Positions 50,401 through 58,078 of a stretch of DNA of 63,027 bases are shown one piece after another (the stretch's first letter is position 1; the number at the start of each line of letters is the position of its first letter). Source of the DNA: Desulfurivibrionaceae bacterium. GTDB taxonomy: Bacteria; Desulfobacterota; Desulfobulbia; Desulfobulbales; UBA5123. The stretch lies in contig JAQYVW010000010.1 in assembly GCA_030145325.1 (NCBI GenBank), forward strand, positions 1-63,027, read 5' to 3'. Below the pieces are notes generated by a model. The model ran no database searches, was not told where the DNA came from, and worked only from the letters and a program-made list of their open reading frames with translations. A program made the position numbers and the translations under genes.

Positions 50401-53251
50401 TATAGGTAGTATCACCCGCGTCGACCTCGGTCATCTCATACTTTTCACCAGCCCCATAACTGCCGCTGTCATCCACATCCACCCAAACCTGAATGTTGGT
50501 CGGGGATGTGTTGTCGGCATCACTGTAATCAATCCGGAAAACGAAAGAGGATCCCGAACCGCCACTGTCAGGGGTGACCCCATCGGCGGCGTACCCTGGT
50601 TCACTGCTCCAGGACAACACCGGCACACTTGAGACCAACTCAATGGTACTACCGATAACCGCATCGCCGGTAGCCACAGCATTCCGGTCCTCGGCATAGA
50701 AACGGTACGAGAGCGTTCCGTCCCCGGCAAAATTGATCGCCATGGTCTGGTTATACAATTTCCCGTCGGAACAGTTGCGGTCACTGGTAACAGCCTCCAC
50801 CAGATCGTACTTTTCGTTGTCTTCATAGCTGCCGCTGTCATCCAAATCCACCCATACCTGGATCACGGTGGGGAGGTCAAAATTGGCGTCGGTATATTTC
50901 ACCCGAAATGCGAAATAAACCCCAGATGGACCACTTTCGGGGTTGACGCCGGTCGCCTCATAACCGGACTCACCGGTCCACGACAGGGTTGGCGGCTCCT
51001 GGGGCAAGGGATTAGAGGACCGGGGATAAATATAGCCCCCACCATTGGGATTTCCGTGGCAGTCCGCACAGAAGTTATCGGAAGTATCAGAATCCCAGAA
51101 GGTGCCCGTGCTGTCTGCCAAGGTAACAGGTTGATTGGGATAGACCTCGGCGTTAGCCGCGATAGGACCGAGGGCAGCATCGGGATATAACTCTTCCGTA
51201 TCGGTATAGAGAATCTCCATCCCCGGCTCCCGATTGACCAGCTTGCCGTCCCTGATCATGGCCAGCTGATTTGATCCATGAACGTTATGGCAGGCGGTAC
51301 AGGTGATGCTGGTCGCACGAGTTGTCGCACGCCAGTCGGACCTGAACCTGAAAGCCATGGAAAGATGATACTTGTGGGCATTGAAGGGGTGGTCCGTTCC
51401 CGGCACCCAACCCAAATCATCCCGAAAGTTTGACCCGTATGTGGTTTCAGGCAACAAGTATTTCTCCGGCAAATGGCAACCGGTACTGGAAAAACAGAGC
51501 CGATAATTTTCTTGACTAAGCGAAACAACTGAATAAAGGGGCATTGTCATGGGATCCTGGTCGTCCACCAGTTGCAGGCGATAACCCTGGCGGTACTCGT
51601 CCGAGTTGCAGTCGTCATCAGCCAGCAAATCATCGTTATCAGGATCATCATCGGTACAATCATATGAACGCGCCTGGCCATCGATATGGCCCTGCAAGAC
51701 GTCATGGCAATCAACACACCCCTTGCCGGCACCTGGGGTCAATCCGCCGCTGGCCGGATAGTCTTCGCCCTTGTCCAACCCGTGACCGGTCTTGTAGAAT
51801 CCCCAGCCGGTTCCATAGGTATAGGCCCCGTTCTCGTCACCCAACACGTTGGGGGCGCTGATGCCTTCAATTATTGAGGGGTTTTCGCCATGACAGGTGA
51901 CGCACCATTTCTCCTTGCCAGACTGCAAGGTAACGCCATCGTCTTCATAGATACCACCGGCCCAGTTAGCCTTGGCCCCAATCGTCGGGTCATCAACGCC
52001 GTTATAGGGGCCGTTCTTACTGTGGCAGGTATCGCAGACATCTGTCTCGGCAAGACTGATGCGACCGTCTAAATCGATGTCCGTTCCCGAGTTGAAGGAC
52101 GGCATCTTGGTGATATCATGACAGCCATCACAGTAAAGAGCCGGTCCCTTGGCATCATCACTGTCCGTTTCGGTGTGAGTGGAATGACTGTGGGAGGTAC
52201 CGGCGCCGATGCTGGTGGCCAGGTCATAATCCACGTCCTGCAACGGCGCGTAGGGGGTGGTCATATCCCAATCATAAGCCGTACCGGCATCATGACCATG
52301 GCAATCAACACACTTCCTACCGCCACCATGACCAAAACCCTTGGTATGTTTATGGCAATCCATGCAGTTGGTTTCCTGCTTGCCAAACAAATTTTCATGC
52401 AGTTGCTCAGACGCTGAGCCATCGTTACGAAAATGATTGGTTTGGGTATGACAAACCTCGCAAACGCCGTCGCGGGTGCCATCGCCATCGGCAAAGGAAT
52501 TTGCGCCGCTCTTGTCATAAAACTTCACCGCCTTGGTGCCGCTGTTGGGGGTGACGATCTGCGCCCGAATCAATTTGCCATAGTAAATGGCCATGGTGCT
52601 GCCAGCCGTCAGGCCAGAATCAATGGGGCCGGCCACGGTGAGGGTATCGGTGGTGTTACTGATAATTTTATAATTATAGGAAAAGTATTGGCCATTGGGA
52701 GAGAGGGCGGCATTGCTGGTATTGGGCACCACCACATAACCGGCCCACCGATCATCCGTCCAGCCGGCACCGGTGACGGTTACGGTGGTGGTATCGATGG
52801 CGGACACGGTGCCGGAATACAACGAACTTGCACTATTAAACGTAGCGATATTCCAATCACCAATAACCCGCGTTTGCAACTGGTGATGTGGGTAATGGCA
52901 GGTTCGGCACTCAACCGTGCTGATGGGTATCCCTGTGTCGGAGATAGCCGCTGTGGGCCAGGTGTAGTTCAGGCTGTCGGTGACAGAACTGGAATGATTC
53001 TTGACATAAATGGCATCGGTTGTGTTATGGCAACTCCAACACAACCTGTTCCAGGGGGTATCATCAATATCCAGAGGAACTGTTTCCCAGTCCACGACGG
53101 ATGTCGAGGCCGTATAATGACAGGTCCAGCAGTTGATGTTATTGGTGGAATTATGGGGATAATCCAGATTCCGCTCATCCGCGCCCCCCGTGCCCGCCAA
53201 AAGAACCAGGCCGGTTAGCGCGATTAATACTATCGTAGATAAAAACTTCAT
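44471..53251 (-). CDS. Giant secreted multiheme protein with Ca-loop repeats and beta-helix blocks (copy B)
   Basis: The product is 2926 aa, the longest in the window. AAGGGA lies 9 bases before the ATG at 53251, as in copy A. A signal peptide ends GTGGA and the mature N-terminus ADERNLDYPHNSTNNI is nearly identical to copy A. Twelve CxxCH motifs and one CX5CH (CFSSTGCH) fall in about residues 38-740 at the same relative places. Eight Asp-rich repeat domains (for example VWVDMNDDDDYDDVGEK and LWLDKNDDGDYLDADEK) alternate with beta-helix blocks at about 1120-1645 and 2140-2695, rich in GGGIY and FSSN/FSDN turns. A C-terminal fibronectin-III-like domain of roughly 100 residues (NTYTVEYKLDAAVDWIVWG, GLTLGETYDVRLTY) is absent from copy A. 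Surface electron transfer is inferred; a heme-bearing adhesin is the alternative. Confidence 0.88.
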   Translation of the reverse strand: MKFLSTIVLIALTGLVLLAGTGGADERNLDYPHNSTNNINCWTCHYTASTSVVDWETVPLDIDDTPWNRLCWSCHNTTDAIYVKNHSSSVTDSLNYTWPTAAISDTGIPISTVECRTCHYPHHQLQTRVIGDWNIATFNSASSLYSGTVSAIDTTTVTVTGAGWTDDRWAGYVVVPNTSNAALSPNGQYFSYNYKIISNTTDTLTVAGPIDSGLTAGSTMAIYYGKLIRAQIVTPNSGTKAVKFYDKSGANSFADGDGTRDGVCEVCHTQTNHFRNDGSASEQLHENLFGKQETNCMDCHKHTKGFGHGGGRKCVDCHGHDAGTAYDWDMTTPYAPLQDVDYDLATSIGAGTSHSHSTHTETDSDDAKGPALYCDGCHDITKMPSFNSGTDIDLDGRISLAETDVCDTCHSKNGPYNGVDDPTIGAKANWAGGIYEDDGVTLQSGKEKWCVTCHGENPSIIEGISAPNVLGDENGAYTYGTGWGFYKTGHGLDKGEDYPASGGLTPGAGKGCVDCHDVLQGHIDGQARSYDCTDDDPDNDDLLADDDCNSDEYRQGYRLQLVDDQDPMTMPLYSVVSLSQENYRLCFSSTGCHLPEKYLLPETTYGSNFRDDLGWVPGTDHPFNAHKYHLSMAFRFRSDWRATTRATSITCTACHNVHGSNQLAMIRDGKLVNREPGMEILYTDTEELYPDAALGPIAANAEVYPNQPVTLADSTGTFWDSDTSDNFCADCHGNPNGGGYIYPRSSNPLPQEPPTLSWTGESGYEATGVNPESGPSGVYFAFRVKYTDANFDLPTVIQVWVDLDDSGSYEDNEKYDLVEAVTSDRNCSDGKLYNQTMAINFAGDGTLSYRFYAEDRNAVATGDAVIGSTIELVSSVPVLSWSSEPGYAADGVTPDSGGSGSSFVFRIDYSDADNTSPTNIQVWVDVDDSGSYGAGEKYEMTEVDAGDTTYTDGKLYSKALSLSSAGDGSLSYRFYAVNGAGDATGTPTVDHSVNVTSSNTAPTLAWTGAVNYVADGVDPDAGVTNTDFTFQVQYSDADNNPPSFMQVWVDMNDDDDYDDVGEKIDLTAVDASDTDYSNGKIYEATTSLAAVGDSYMNYRFSASDGTVEATGTPAQDSIVTLLVNARRVSCGGTGDYDYTSLQAAIDDADNGDTILLASGTCTENITIDNKDVTIMSSAGSGSTFINGNAAGRTFTITNGSDIVLNGVTVQNGYISSGYGGGIYISDSSPTIVNSLVTGNHSQYAGAIYVTGASSTVTITDTTVSSNTSSLHGPGIYLLNGGSAVISGSTISNNSTPIGSGGGICMGASIDASLSISDSTISGNSVSSLGGGISIGASGGTVSLNIDGSTISGNSSQQGGGIYITDTGATFTGTISDSTFSSNSSTLNGGAMTLLALDSMTITGSTFSDNTSVSGGGIHVGNGAGNIFTISDSTIRDNNSTGSGYGGGLRLGGGTATIERCFFIGNSSRQGGGLYIAGNTTASIISCAVAGNSAYSFDGGGFFLSGQDAVLVADIVNCTISGNDAATSGGGVSVAYDATATVTVTNSIIYDNGGSNQINGAVTVSYSDIGEDGYSGNNNINVDPLFVDPRSYSLVPTSEGDYHLQASSQALNSGTSVGAPDSDIDNDIRPNGTGYDMGADEIKFVFNNSPGLEWTGETGYGADGVAPDQGASGAGFEFHVTYVDVDNDAPSVIQLWVDENDNNIYESGEKYDMSAVDGGDTTYSDGKLYTKSLNLVYAGDDELNYRFYAADSYDVAGGEPVTDNSVFINSVPQLAWLGSGDYVADGANPDSGLVGSDFIFRVSYTDAHNTSPTSIQLWVDRNDDGDYVDSGEMLTMTPLSSADTDYTDGRTYTRTVAFDKAGDNTLNYRFYAANGAVATGNPTTVINTVTLVNNIPTLDWTGLSNYTDDGVDPDYDLGGSTYDFQVKYTDGDNEPPASIQLWLDKNDDGDYLDADEKIDMSAVDPGDTTYSDGKLYKVEINLAAVADGFLNYSFRAGDGTDTATGAPTSDLTVGVFTAHPAPELDWAGESGFTADGVDPDSGPGGGLYTFQVKYTQLLNSAPTVIQVWVDKDDDGDYLDAGEKIDLIEVDGDDTTYNDGKLYTAATIVPYVADGSVSYLFYAHDGTDAATGGAIVEQTLTVVDAIEVPVEVATIQAAINAAVDGQIILVASGTYSENIIFPTDKSVTVQSVYGDLDTTIQGSGANAPVVDISAPEAFSPVLDGFTIDNQAENTLTRGIYVDNLSAPTIKNCIIQGNVSTNNSGGGLYLQGASSTTATTLLNTTISGNTANYGGCLRCTNSKLVISGCTISSNTATQNGGGLYLDGASTTVTIGNSTLTGSSGRSGGALYATGIGALTISGSTFDANTATTGTGGGLYVINMTDVTTLTNTMVINNASNSSAGGIYFSSPGTSLTITDSTFENNTVTLYDGGGILLSGDATTNVTLSGGSLSGNVARGGGGIYLVNGPSLVVTDVDIYGNQSRSSGGGISVGAGCSLDISGSYLRGNQSGSGGGGISAGGTVTLTNCIVSGNSADGQTYSDGGGITSSGILNAYNSSISGNYARRLGGGLRSTGTSTVINSIIWGNTAGSSGANISGTPTVTYSDVEGGYAGTGNIDGNPRFVDFQQAGLGGPTSGGVFLLCNGVDDPAGCTSASACIDFSSATSAPGDDIKGDSRPYDVEGIGDGVDDYDMGADEYIPSVNNLPVLAWTGEANYTADGIDPDSGMGTDEFVFRISYADSDNDPASSVQVWLDVDDSGTYEASEKFAMSAADTGDLTYSDGKLYTRTLAIDYAGDGTLDYRFYAADGAAVSISAPTSTSTVTVTDPHYYTTVGTATAVVSSGTSIAVSMPYTDDLNGDNTYTVEYKLDAAVDWIVWGTNPEAHVVSPYTDTITGLTLGETYDVRLTYNDADEVIGINPQEINGILMVD

Positions 53252-53291
53252 GGCGATTATCCCTTAGCAGTTTCCTGCTTGCCCCCTATAA

Positions 53292-56200
53292 TTACTTGCC
53301 ATCCCAGAAATCATCCGGGCCGCTGTCTGTCCAACCAAGAGTCGTGCCAATATAACGAACGGCAGGGTTAAAACCAACCAACTCATCTGTGCCACCACGG
53401 GAACCACCAACCCCAAAAGCGCCCAACTGATCAACCCAGAAGGTAACCTTACCAGCACCATAATTGATCGGCTTAACAATCCGGCTCGCTGGCACCACCG
53501 TGGCAACGCCAGGCTGCAATCCGCCAATTTCACCCGCATAGCAGATCACCACCACCCCCGACTCAAAATCACCCACCGCAACCTTACCCGGATCAAACTT
53601 GACGGTGACGTACGCCTTGTGGATATCATCGTTGGCGAGTTCTTCACCGGTGGCGGTATTTGTCAAAGCCAGATCGACAATCTCCGAACAGGAAATGAGA
53701 CCAAGCCCAGCCGCTTGCGGATCAACCTCAGACATCACCAGAGTCGCACTGGTAAGAACATCGCCACCAACTCCACCCGCAGGCAAAGCAAACGCCGAAT
53801 TTCCAGAGGATGTGGTCGCCATGGCAAGGGTACCAAGATGAGGTTTGTTTATAATAGTTTCTTCCGGCGCATTCAAACCAAACAAATACTCGTACCCGAA
53901 AGCGGCAAAGTAACCACTGGCCGCTGATCTTGCCACACCGGTATCGCTGCGGATAAAGATATTCTCAACCTCTCCAGTGGCCGGAGAAGGAACCGTGTAA
54001 GTATAAACGGAACCACCATCGACAGGAATCAGAGCAGCGGTAACCTCATTTGCTGACGCCGAGGTTCCGGCAAAAGCTTGCACTTCTCCAACCGTACCGT
54101 TAAAAGCGGGACTTGCCGTAATCGAGAAAGTCACGTCAGGCAACCCTCCATCAGCGGTGACGGCAAGCCGCGTCACCGCATGCAGAGATATATCCTTCCC
54201 GATCTCTCCAGCCACGGCGTCCACCACGCCCTCATTTTCAGCCAGATTAAAAATGTAGCCGGAACGCAGGGCCGCAATCCGATATGGCCCGCCGCCAGCA
54301 ACAAAATCATCAAAAGTAAGAGCATATTCACCACTGGTGGGATCGGCCAAAACCTGCACAGCATTACCCCGACTATCGGCAACAACCGTATTATCCCCCC
54401 GCAAAAGCATGACCCGTGTACCAGCCCCAGCCGGGACCACCATCCCGGAAATCTCCGCCAAACTACCAATGACATCCAACGATACCGGTAAAGGCACGCT
54501 CAGGTCGTCCGTTGTCACAATAACCGGCAAGTAACCATCTTTACGCACCGCAAACGCGTAAGTCGCACCGGTGTCCGCCAATTCCGGCATAACTGCCATA
54601 CCGTCCTCACCAGCAACCGCCGCGCAGGATTGGTCATTGACAGCCGTAATAACCACATCACCCACGGCAGAAGAACCATCGTCCACCTGCAGAACAAGTT
54701 GTCGCATGGGCATGACCACCTGCGGACCGGCAATCACCGTATCGAGTTCAGCCGCCGCCAGTACCGAGTCGGCTATCCGCGCCTGCACCTGAAAAGAGGT
54801 AACCTCGGCAATCCCAGGTGTCAGAGTGAGAGTATTGGTCGCAGCGGTGGTGCTCCCAAGGGTGCCAAAAACTGGAGAGGAAAGGACCTGCCCTTCCTCA
54901 TCAAGCAAGCTCCAGCTGTAATCACCAGTGGCACCGGTTACAGAAAAATCAACGCTACCACCGTTATCCTCGTAATTGGCAAAAATCGGGTCAATGCGCA
55001 GCGGCACCCGGACGTTTTTGGTAACCAGGTCCAGTTCGGGATCATTACTATCCTCCACTTGCACCGTATAAACCCCAGCACCGTAAGCGCTAAATAAATC
55101 GTCCACCGGCAGCGTAAAGGTGCTGCCGGTGTCATAATGCCACCAAACCAGATCCCCTTCGGCATTAAAAACCAACCAGTTAAAAACGCCCGAGACACCA
55201 CCGGTTACCTGAAATACTTCCTCACTGCCCGCAGCGAGAAGAGGATACGTCGAAACATCACCTTCAAGATAATTGGCCGCCTTGACAATACTGAGCGCAA
55301 CATCATGATCGATTGCAAAAACTGGCTCAACAGTGTGCGCGGCCGTCACGGAGGCAAAGGTATAACTGCCGTTAACAACCTGACCCCAGACCGAGTCCCC
55401 GTCAACAAGCAGATCCACCAGTCGATAGCCGGAACGGGGGGTTATCGTAACCGTCTGCTCGGAGCCATAGGCCACCGAATCCCCCCCAGAAAAAATCACA
55501 TCACCATTGCCATTTTGAGATGCAATAAAAGAAAAGGTGTCGGCAGCAAATTCAGCCATCACCGCAAGGTCGGAGAGAACAATCAGGTCAAATGTTTGCG
55601 CAACCACGTCTTGGGCAACGCCATTCACCGTAGCCTGCACAAGATGGAAGCCGGCAGCAGGAGCCACCGTGAAAATAATCTTCTCACCTTGCGCATAGTT
55701 ATTCGACCCGGACGGGCTAATGGTGCCACCTTCCCCGGCAGCAACACTCACCGTATGGCTGACTCCAATACCGAGTACATCAATCACGCCCCCCGACAAG
55801 GAGGCCACATAAATACGACCCGTAACCCGACTTACGGCCAGATCGACCGGGGTCCGGAGAGGATTATTCACATCACGGATAAGGCCGAGATGATTACCGC
55901 CACTATCGTACACCTGCACAAGATTACTAAAGGTATCTGTGACATAAATACGACCAAGAGTGTCGACCCCAACACTGATCGGCTTCGCCAGCATGCCCTG
56001 ATCTTTCAATTCTCCCACAGGATTCCCTGAGTCGTACACACCCAAATAATCTCCAGAAGGCTCGCCAAAACTCGCTTTAAAACCGCCATTCATGTCAAAA
56101 ATTTGCGCCCGCCCACCCTCACTAAGACTGCCGCCCGCTGCAATCAACTGCCGATCAATCACCACGACTTCCTGGGTCGTCTCATTGACGGCAATCCCCA

Positions 56201-56729
56201 TCGGTGAATTGAAAAGGCCATCGGTACTCCCTGAGCCACCAAAGGAAAACTGTAACTCCCCCGCCGAACTGTAAACCTTCACGACGTCGGCAACATTATC
56301 GACAACATAGACAGCACCAAAATCATCAACCGCGATACTTGTCGGCTTCCCTATCTCACCATTACCACTGCCTAGAGCAAACAAAAAACTCAGATCTGGC
56401 CCGAAGACCATCACATTATCAGCGTCATCATTGCCAACATAGACCCGACCACTGCTGTCCACGGCAACACTAATCGGCTTGGCAAGACCGATTATTTTTC
56501 CAAGAACGACACCGCTGCCAAGATAGACGGTAACCGAATTCTGAACTGCGTCCGCCACATAAATATTGTCATCCCGATCCAAAGCCACGGCCACCGGAGA
56601 TGCTGCCGCGATAGCACGCAACCAAGCATAAGAGGGCATAGTCGCGGCATGAGAAAGCCCTGAATTCCCTGACCACAAACAGGAAAAAGCCATGGCCATC
56701 ACAAGGAAGAGTAAAACTTTATTCTTCAT
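53292..56729 (-). CDS. Secreted six-bladed NHL propeller protein with repeat-rich C-terminus (copy B)
   Basis: The product is 1145 aa. The signal peptide (MKNKVLLFLVMAMAF, ending SHA) leads to TMPSYAWLRAIAAASPVAVA, matching copy A. Six NHL blades (about 30-330) include KPISVAVDSSGRVYVGN, KPTSIAVDDFGAVYVVD and KPISVGVDTLGRIYVTD. An insert of about a dozen residues before blade five explains the length difference. B-repeat-like segments (EGGTISPSGSNNYAQGEKI), Ig-like and carboxypeptidase-regulatory-like segments follow, and the protein ends GWTDSGPDDFWDGK, as in copy A. It starts 45 bp after the cytochrome stop. The giant gene starts 40 bp downstream with no gene between them, unlike copy A. 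It probably binds a partner protein or polymer outside the cell. Confidence 0.87.
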   Translation of the reverse strand: MKNKVLLFLVMAMAFSCLWSGNSGLSHAATMPSYAWLRAIAAASPVAVALDRDDNIYVADAVQNSVTVYLGSGVVLGKIIGLAKPISVAVDSSGRVYVGNDDADNVMVFGPDLSFLFALGSGNGEIGKPTSIAVDDFGAVYVVDNVADVVKVYSSAGELQFSFGGSGSTDGLFNSPMGIAVNETTQEVVVIDRQLIAAGGSLSEGGRAQIFDMNGGFKASFGEPSGDYLGVYDSGNPVGELKDQGMLAKPISVGVDTLGRIYVTDTFSNLVQVYDSGGNHLGLIRDVNNPLRTPVDLAVSRVTGRIYVASLSGGVIDVLGIGVSHTVSVAAGEGGTISPSGSNNYAQGEKIIFTVAPAAGFHLVQATVNGVAQDVVAQTFDLIVLSDLAVMAEFAADTFSFIASQNGNGDVIFSGGDSVAYGSEQTVTITPRSGYRLVDLLVDGDSVWGQVVNGSYTFASVTAAHTVEPVFAIDHDVALSIVKAANYLEGDVSTYPLLAAGSEEVFQVTGGVSGVFNWLVFNAEGDLVWWHYDTGSTFTLPVDDLFSAYGAGVYTVQVEDSNDPELDLVTKNVRVPLRIDPIFANYEDNGGSVDFSVTGATGDYSWSLLDEEGQVLSSPVFGTLGSTTAATNTLTLTPGIAEVTSFQVQARIADSVLAAAELDTVIAGPQVVMPMRQLVLQVDDGSSAVGDVVITAVNDQSCAAVAGEDGMAVMPELADTGATYAFAVRKDGYLPVIVTTDDLSVPLPVSLDVIGSLAEISGMVVPAGAGTRVMLLRGDNTVVADSRGNAVQVLADPTSGEYALTFDDFVAGGGPYRIAALRSGYIFNLAENEGVVDAVAGEIGKDISLHAVTRLAVTADGGLPDVTFSITASPAFNGTVGEVQAFAGTSASANEVTAALIPVDGGSVYTYTVPSPATGEVENIFIRSDTGVARSAASGYFAAFGYEYLFGLNAPEETIINKPHLGTLAMATTSSGNSAFALPAGGVGGDVLTSATLVMSEVDPQAAGLGLISCSEIVDLALTNTATGEELANDDIHKAYVTVKFDPGKVAVGDFESGVVVICYAGEIGGLQPGVATVVPASRIVKPINYGAGKVTFWVDQLGAFGVGGSRGGTDELVGFNPAVRYIGTTLGWTDSGPDDFWDGK

Positions 56730-56774
56730 GTTCTCTGCCTCATTTTTATCAATGCGCCAACCGACCGTAAAACA

Positions 56775-57902
56775 TCAATCTCCATCCTTGGTCGTATGAC
56801 ACTTAAAACAACCGGTACCCACCACCGCAACATCTGTGGTTCCGGCCACCATCTCATCATAATTCCACCTGAGCATATGCACATAAGGACTGCCGTGCGC
56901 CCGATGACAAGAAAGACACATGACAGTATCACCATCTACAATCTTGCCTCTGTTGTCCTTATCAGCCAGATCTTTGCCCACCGGCACCAAGGGATCATAA
57001 TCAGTGCCAAGAACTGCTGCAAATTCTCCACTATCAGGGATTGCGTAATCGGCGGGATGCCTTAGCCACGGACTCACATCGGAACCAGCGCCATTATCGG
57101 TATAAATGGTCTCAAATCCCGGCGAATGAAACTGCGCATGGCAACCACCACAAAACTTACCTATGGATTCGGGGATATCCAGTAAATCAGACCCAGTCCC
57201 CTTATAGTAAACATTGTGATTGGTTACCGACGGTTCATATTCCCAGTCAGCAGACTCAACACCATTCACTGGGCCACCGCCATTCCCCAGATGCTCACTG
57301 TCCATGGGCGCACTCAAGAACCTGTACCAGCCACTGGCGCTGTTTTCCGGCTCGCCACTATCTGGATCGATACCATGATGCCTAAGGTTGTTATGGCAAC
57401 CCTGACAGCCATTACCGGGCACAGACAAAGCCAAGGAGGTGTGGCAACTATTCGCACAACTAATTGAGCCAGGCGCGGCGGTTATCTCATCATCCGGTGC
57501 AGAGATGCCATATACATTATGACCGTAACGATCACCATGATCCGTATCCTCAACCCAAAAGAAATTCCCCCCAGCCAAAGGCTTGTTCGGCTCAATGGTA
57601 TTGTGGACGATGGGCACAATCGAGCCACCACCAATATCGAGCTTAGTCTCCGATGTATCACTGGAATGACAACCCACACAGGTATTAACGAGAAGATTCG
57701 GAGCCGGCCCGCCGCTAAAAACGGGTTGGCCGCTTTGACTATTATGCATGGTGTGGCAGTTACTACAGATGCCCGTAACACGGGCTAAAACAGCAAGGGG
57801 AGTAAAAAGGAGGGAAAAGCAGAAAACAACGGAAACGACAACAGGACACAAAAAGAAGGAGCCACCGCCCCTCACTCTATATCCATGTTTTGTTACCAAC
57901 AT
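56775..57902 (-). CDS. Secreted multiheme cytochrome c, seven heme motifs (copy B)
   Basis: The product is 375 aa. A signal sequence (about 15-40, ending AVLA) precedes RVTGICSNCHTMHNSQSG. It has the same six CxxCH motifs (CSNCH, CVGCH, CQGCH, CGGCH, CLSCH, CFKCH) and the same CX3CH (CANSCH) as copy A, in the same order and near-identical context. It is shorter than copy A by a few residues around 310-330, where PVGKDLADKDNRGKIVDGDT replaces a Gly/Pro/Ala-rich segment. It is first in operon B, about 45 bases after the predicted transcription start. Likely an electron-transfer partner of the downstream giant heme protein. Confidence 0.88.
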   Translation of the reverse strand: MLVTKHGYRVRGGGSFFLCPVVVSVVFCFSLLFTPLAVLARVTGICSNCHTMHNSQSGQPVFSGGPAPNLLVNTCVGCHSSDTSETKLDIGGGSIVPIVHNTIEPNKPLAGGNFFWVEDTDHGDRYGHNVYGISAPDDEITAAPGSISCANSCHTSLALSVPGNGCQGCHNNLRHHGIDPDSGEPENSASGWYRFLSAPMDSEHLGNGGGPVNGVESADWEYEPSVTNHNVYYKGTGSDLLDIPESIGKFCGGCHAQFHSPGFETIYTDNGAGSDVSPWLRHPADYAIPDSGEFAAVLGTDYDPLVPVGKDLADKDNRGKIVDGDTVMCLSCHRAHGSPYVHMLRWNYDEMVAGTTDVAVVGTGCFKCHTTKDGD

Positions 57903-57954
57903 AACCTACGTGCCCTATAAACTCTTCGGACATAAAAAAATACGCACCTAAACT

Positions 57955-57992
57955 ATTATAACTATAAATGAGAAAATAAGCCAGTAAGGATT
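57955..57992 (-). promoter_or_regulatory. Conserved promoter/upstream element of operon B
   Basis: ATTATA (57955-57960; TATAAT on the minus strand) and AAATAAGCCAGTAAGGATT (57974-57992) repeat the operon A element with the same spacing, while the 13 bases between them differ. Transcription would start near 57948, giving a leader of about 45 bases. Confidence 0.65.
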
Positions 57993-58078
57993 GCCCTGAC
58001 CGAGAAACCAACAAATTAGCCCCAAAGCCAAGGCCACGCCTTGCACAGAAACAAAAGCTGAAAAAACGCCAGGATAAA

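Larger units (their letters stand above)
40052..57992 (-). repeat. Tandem operon copy B (extracellular heme-protein cluster)
   Basis: This is the upstream copy of the duplicated unit: cytochrome, NHL protein, giant multiheme protein, PKD/repeat protein. It lacks the TPR-like gene of copy A and the Ycf48 propeller inside the PKD protein. It carries an extra C-terminal domain on the giant protein and on the PKD protein. Promoter element and terminator match those of copy A. Confidence 0.85.
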
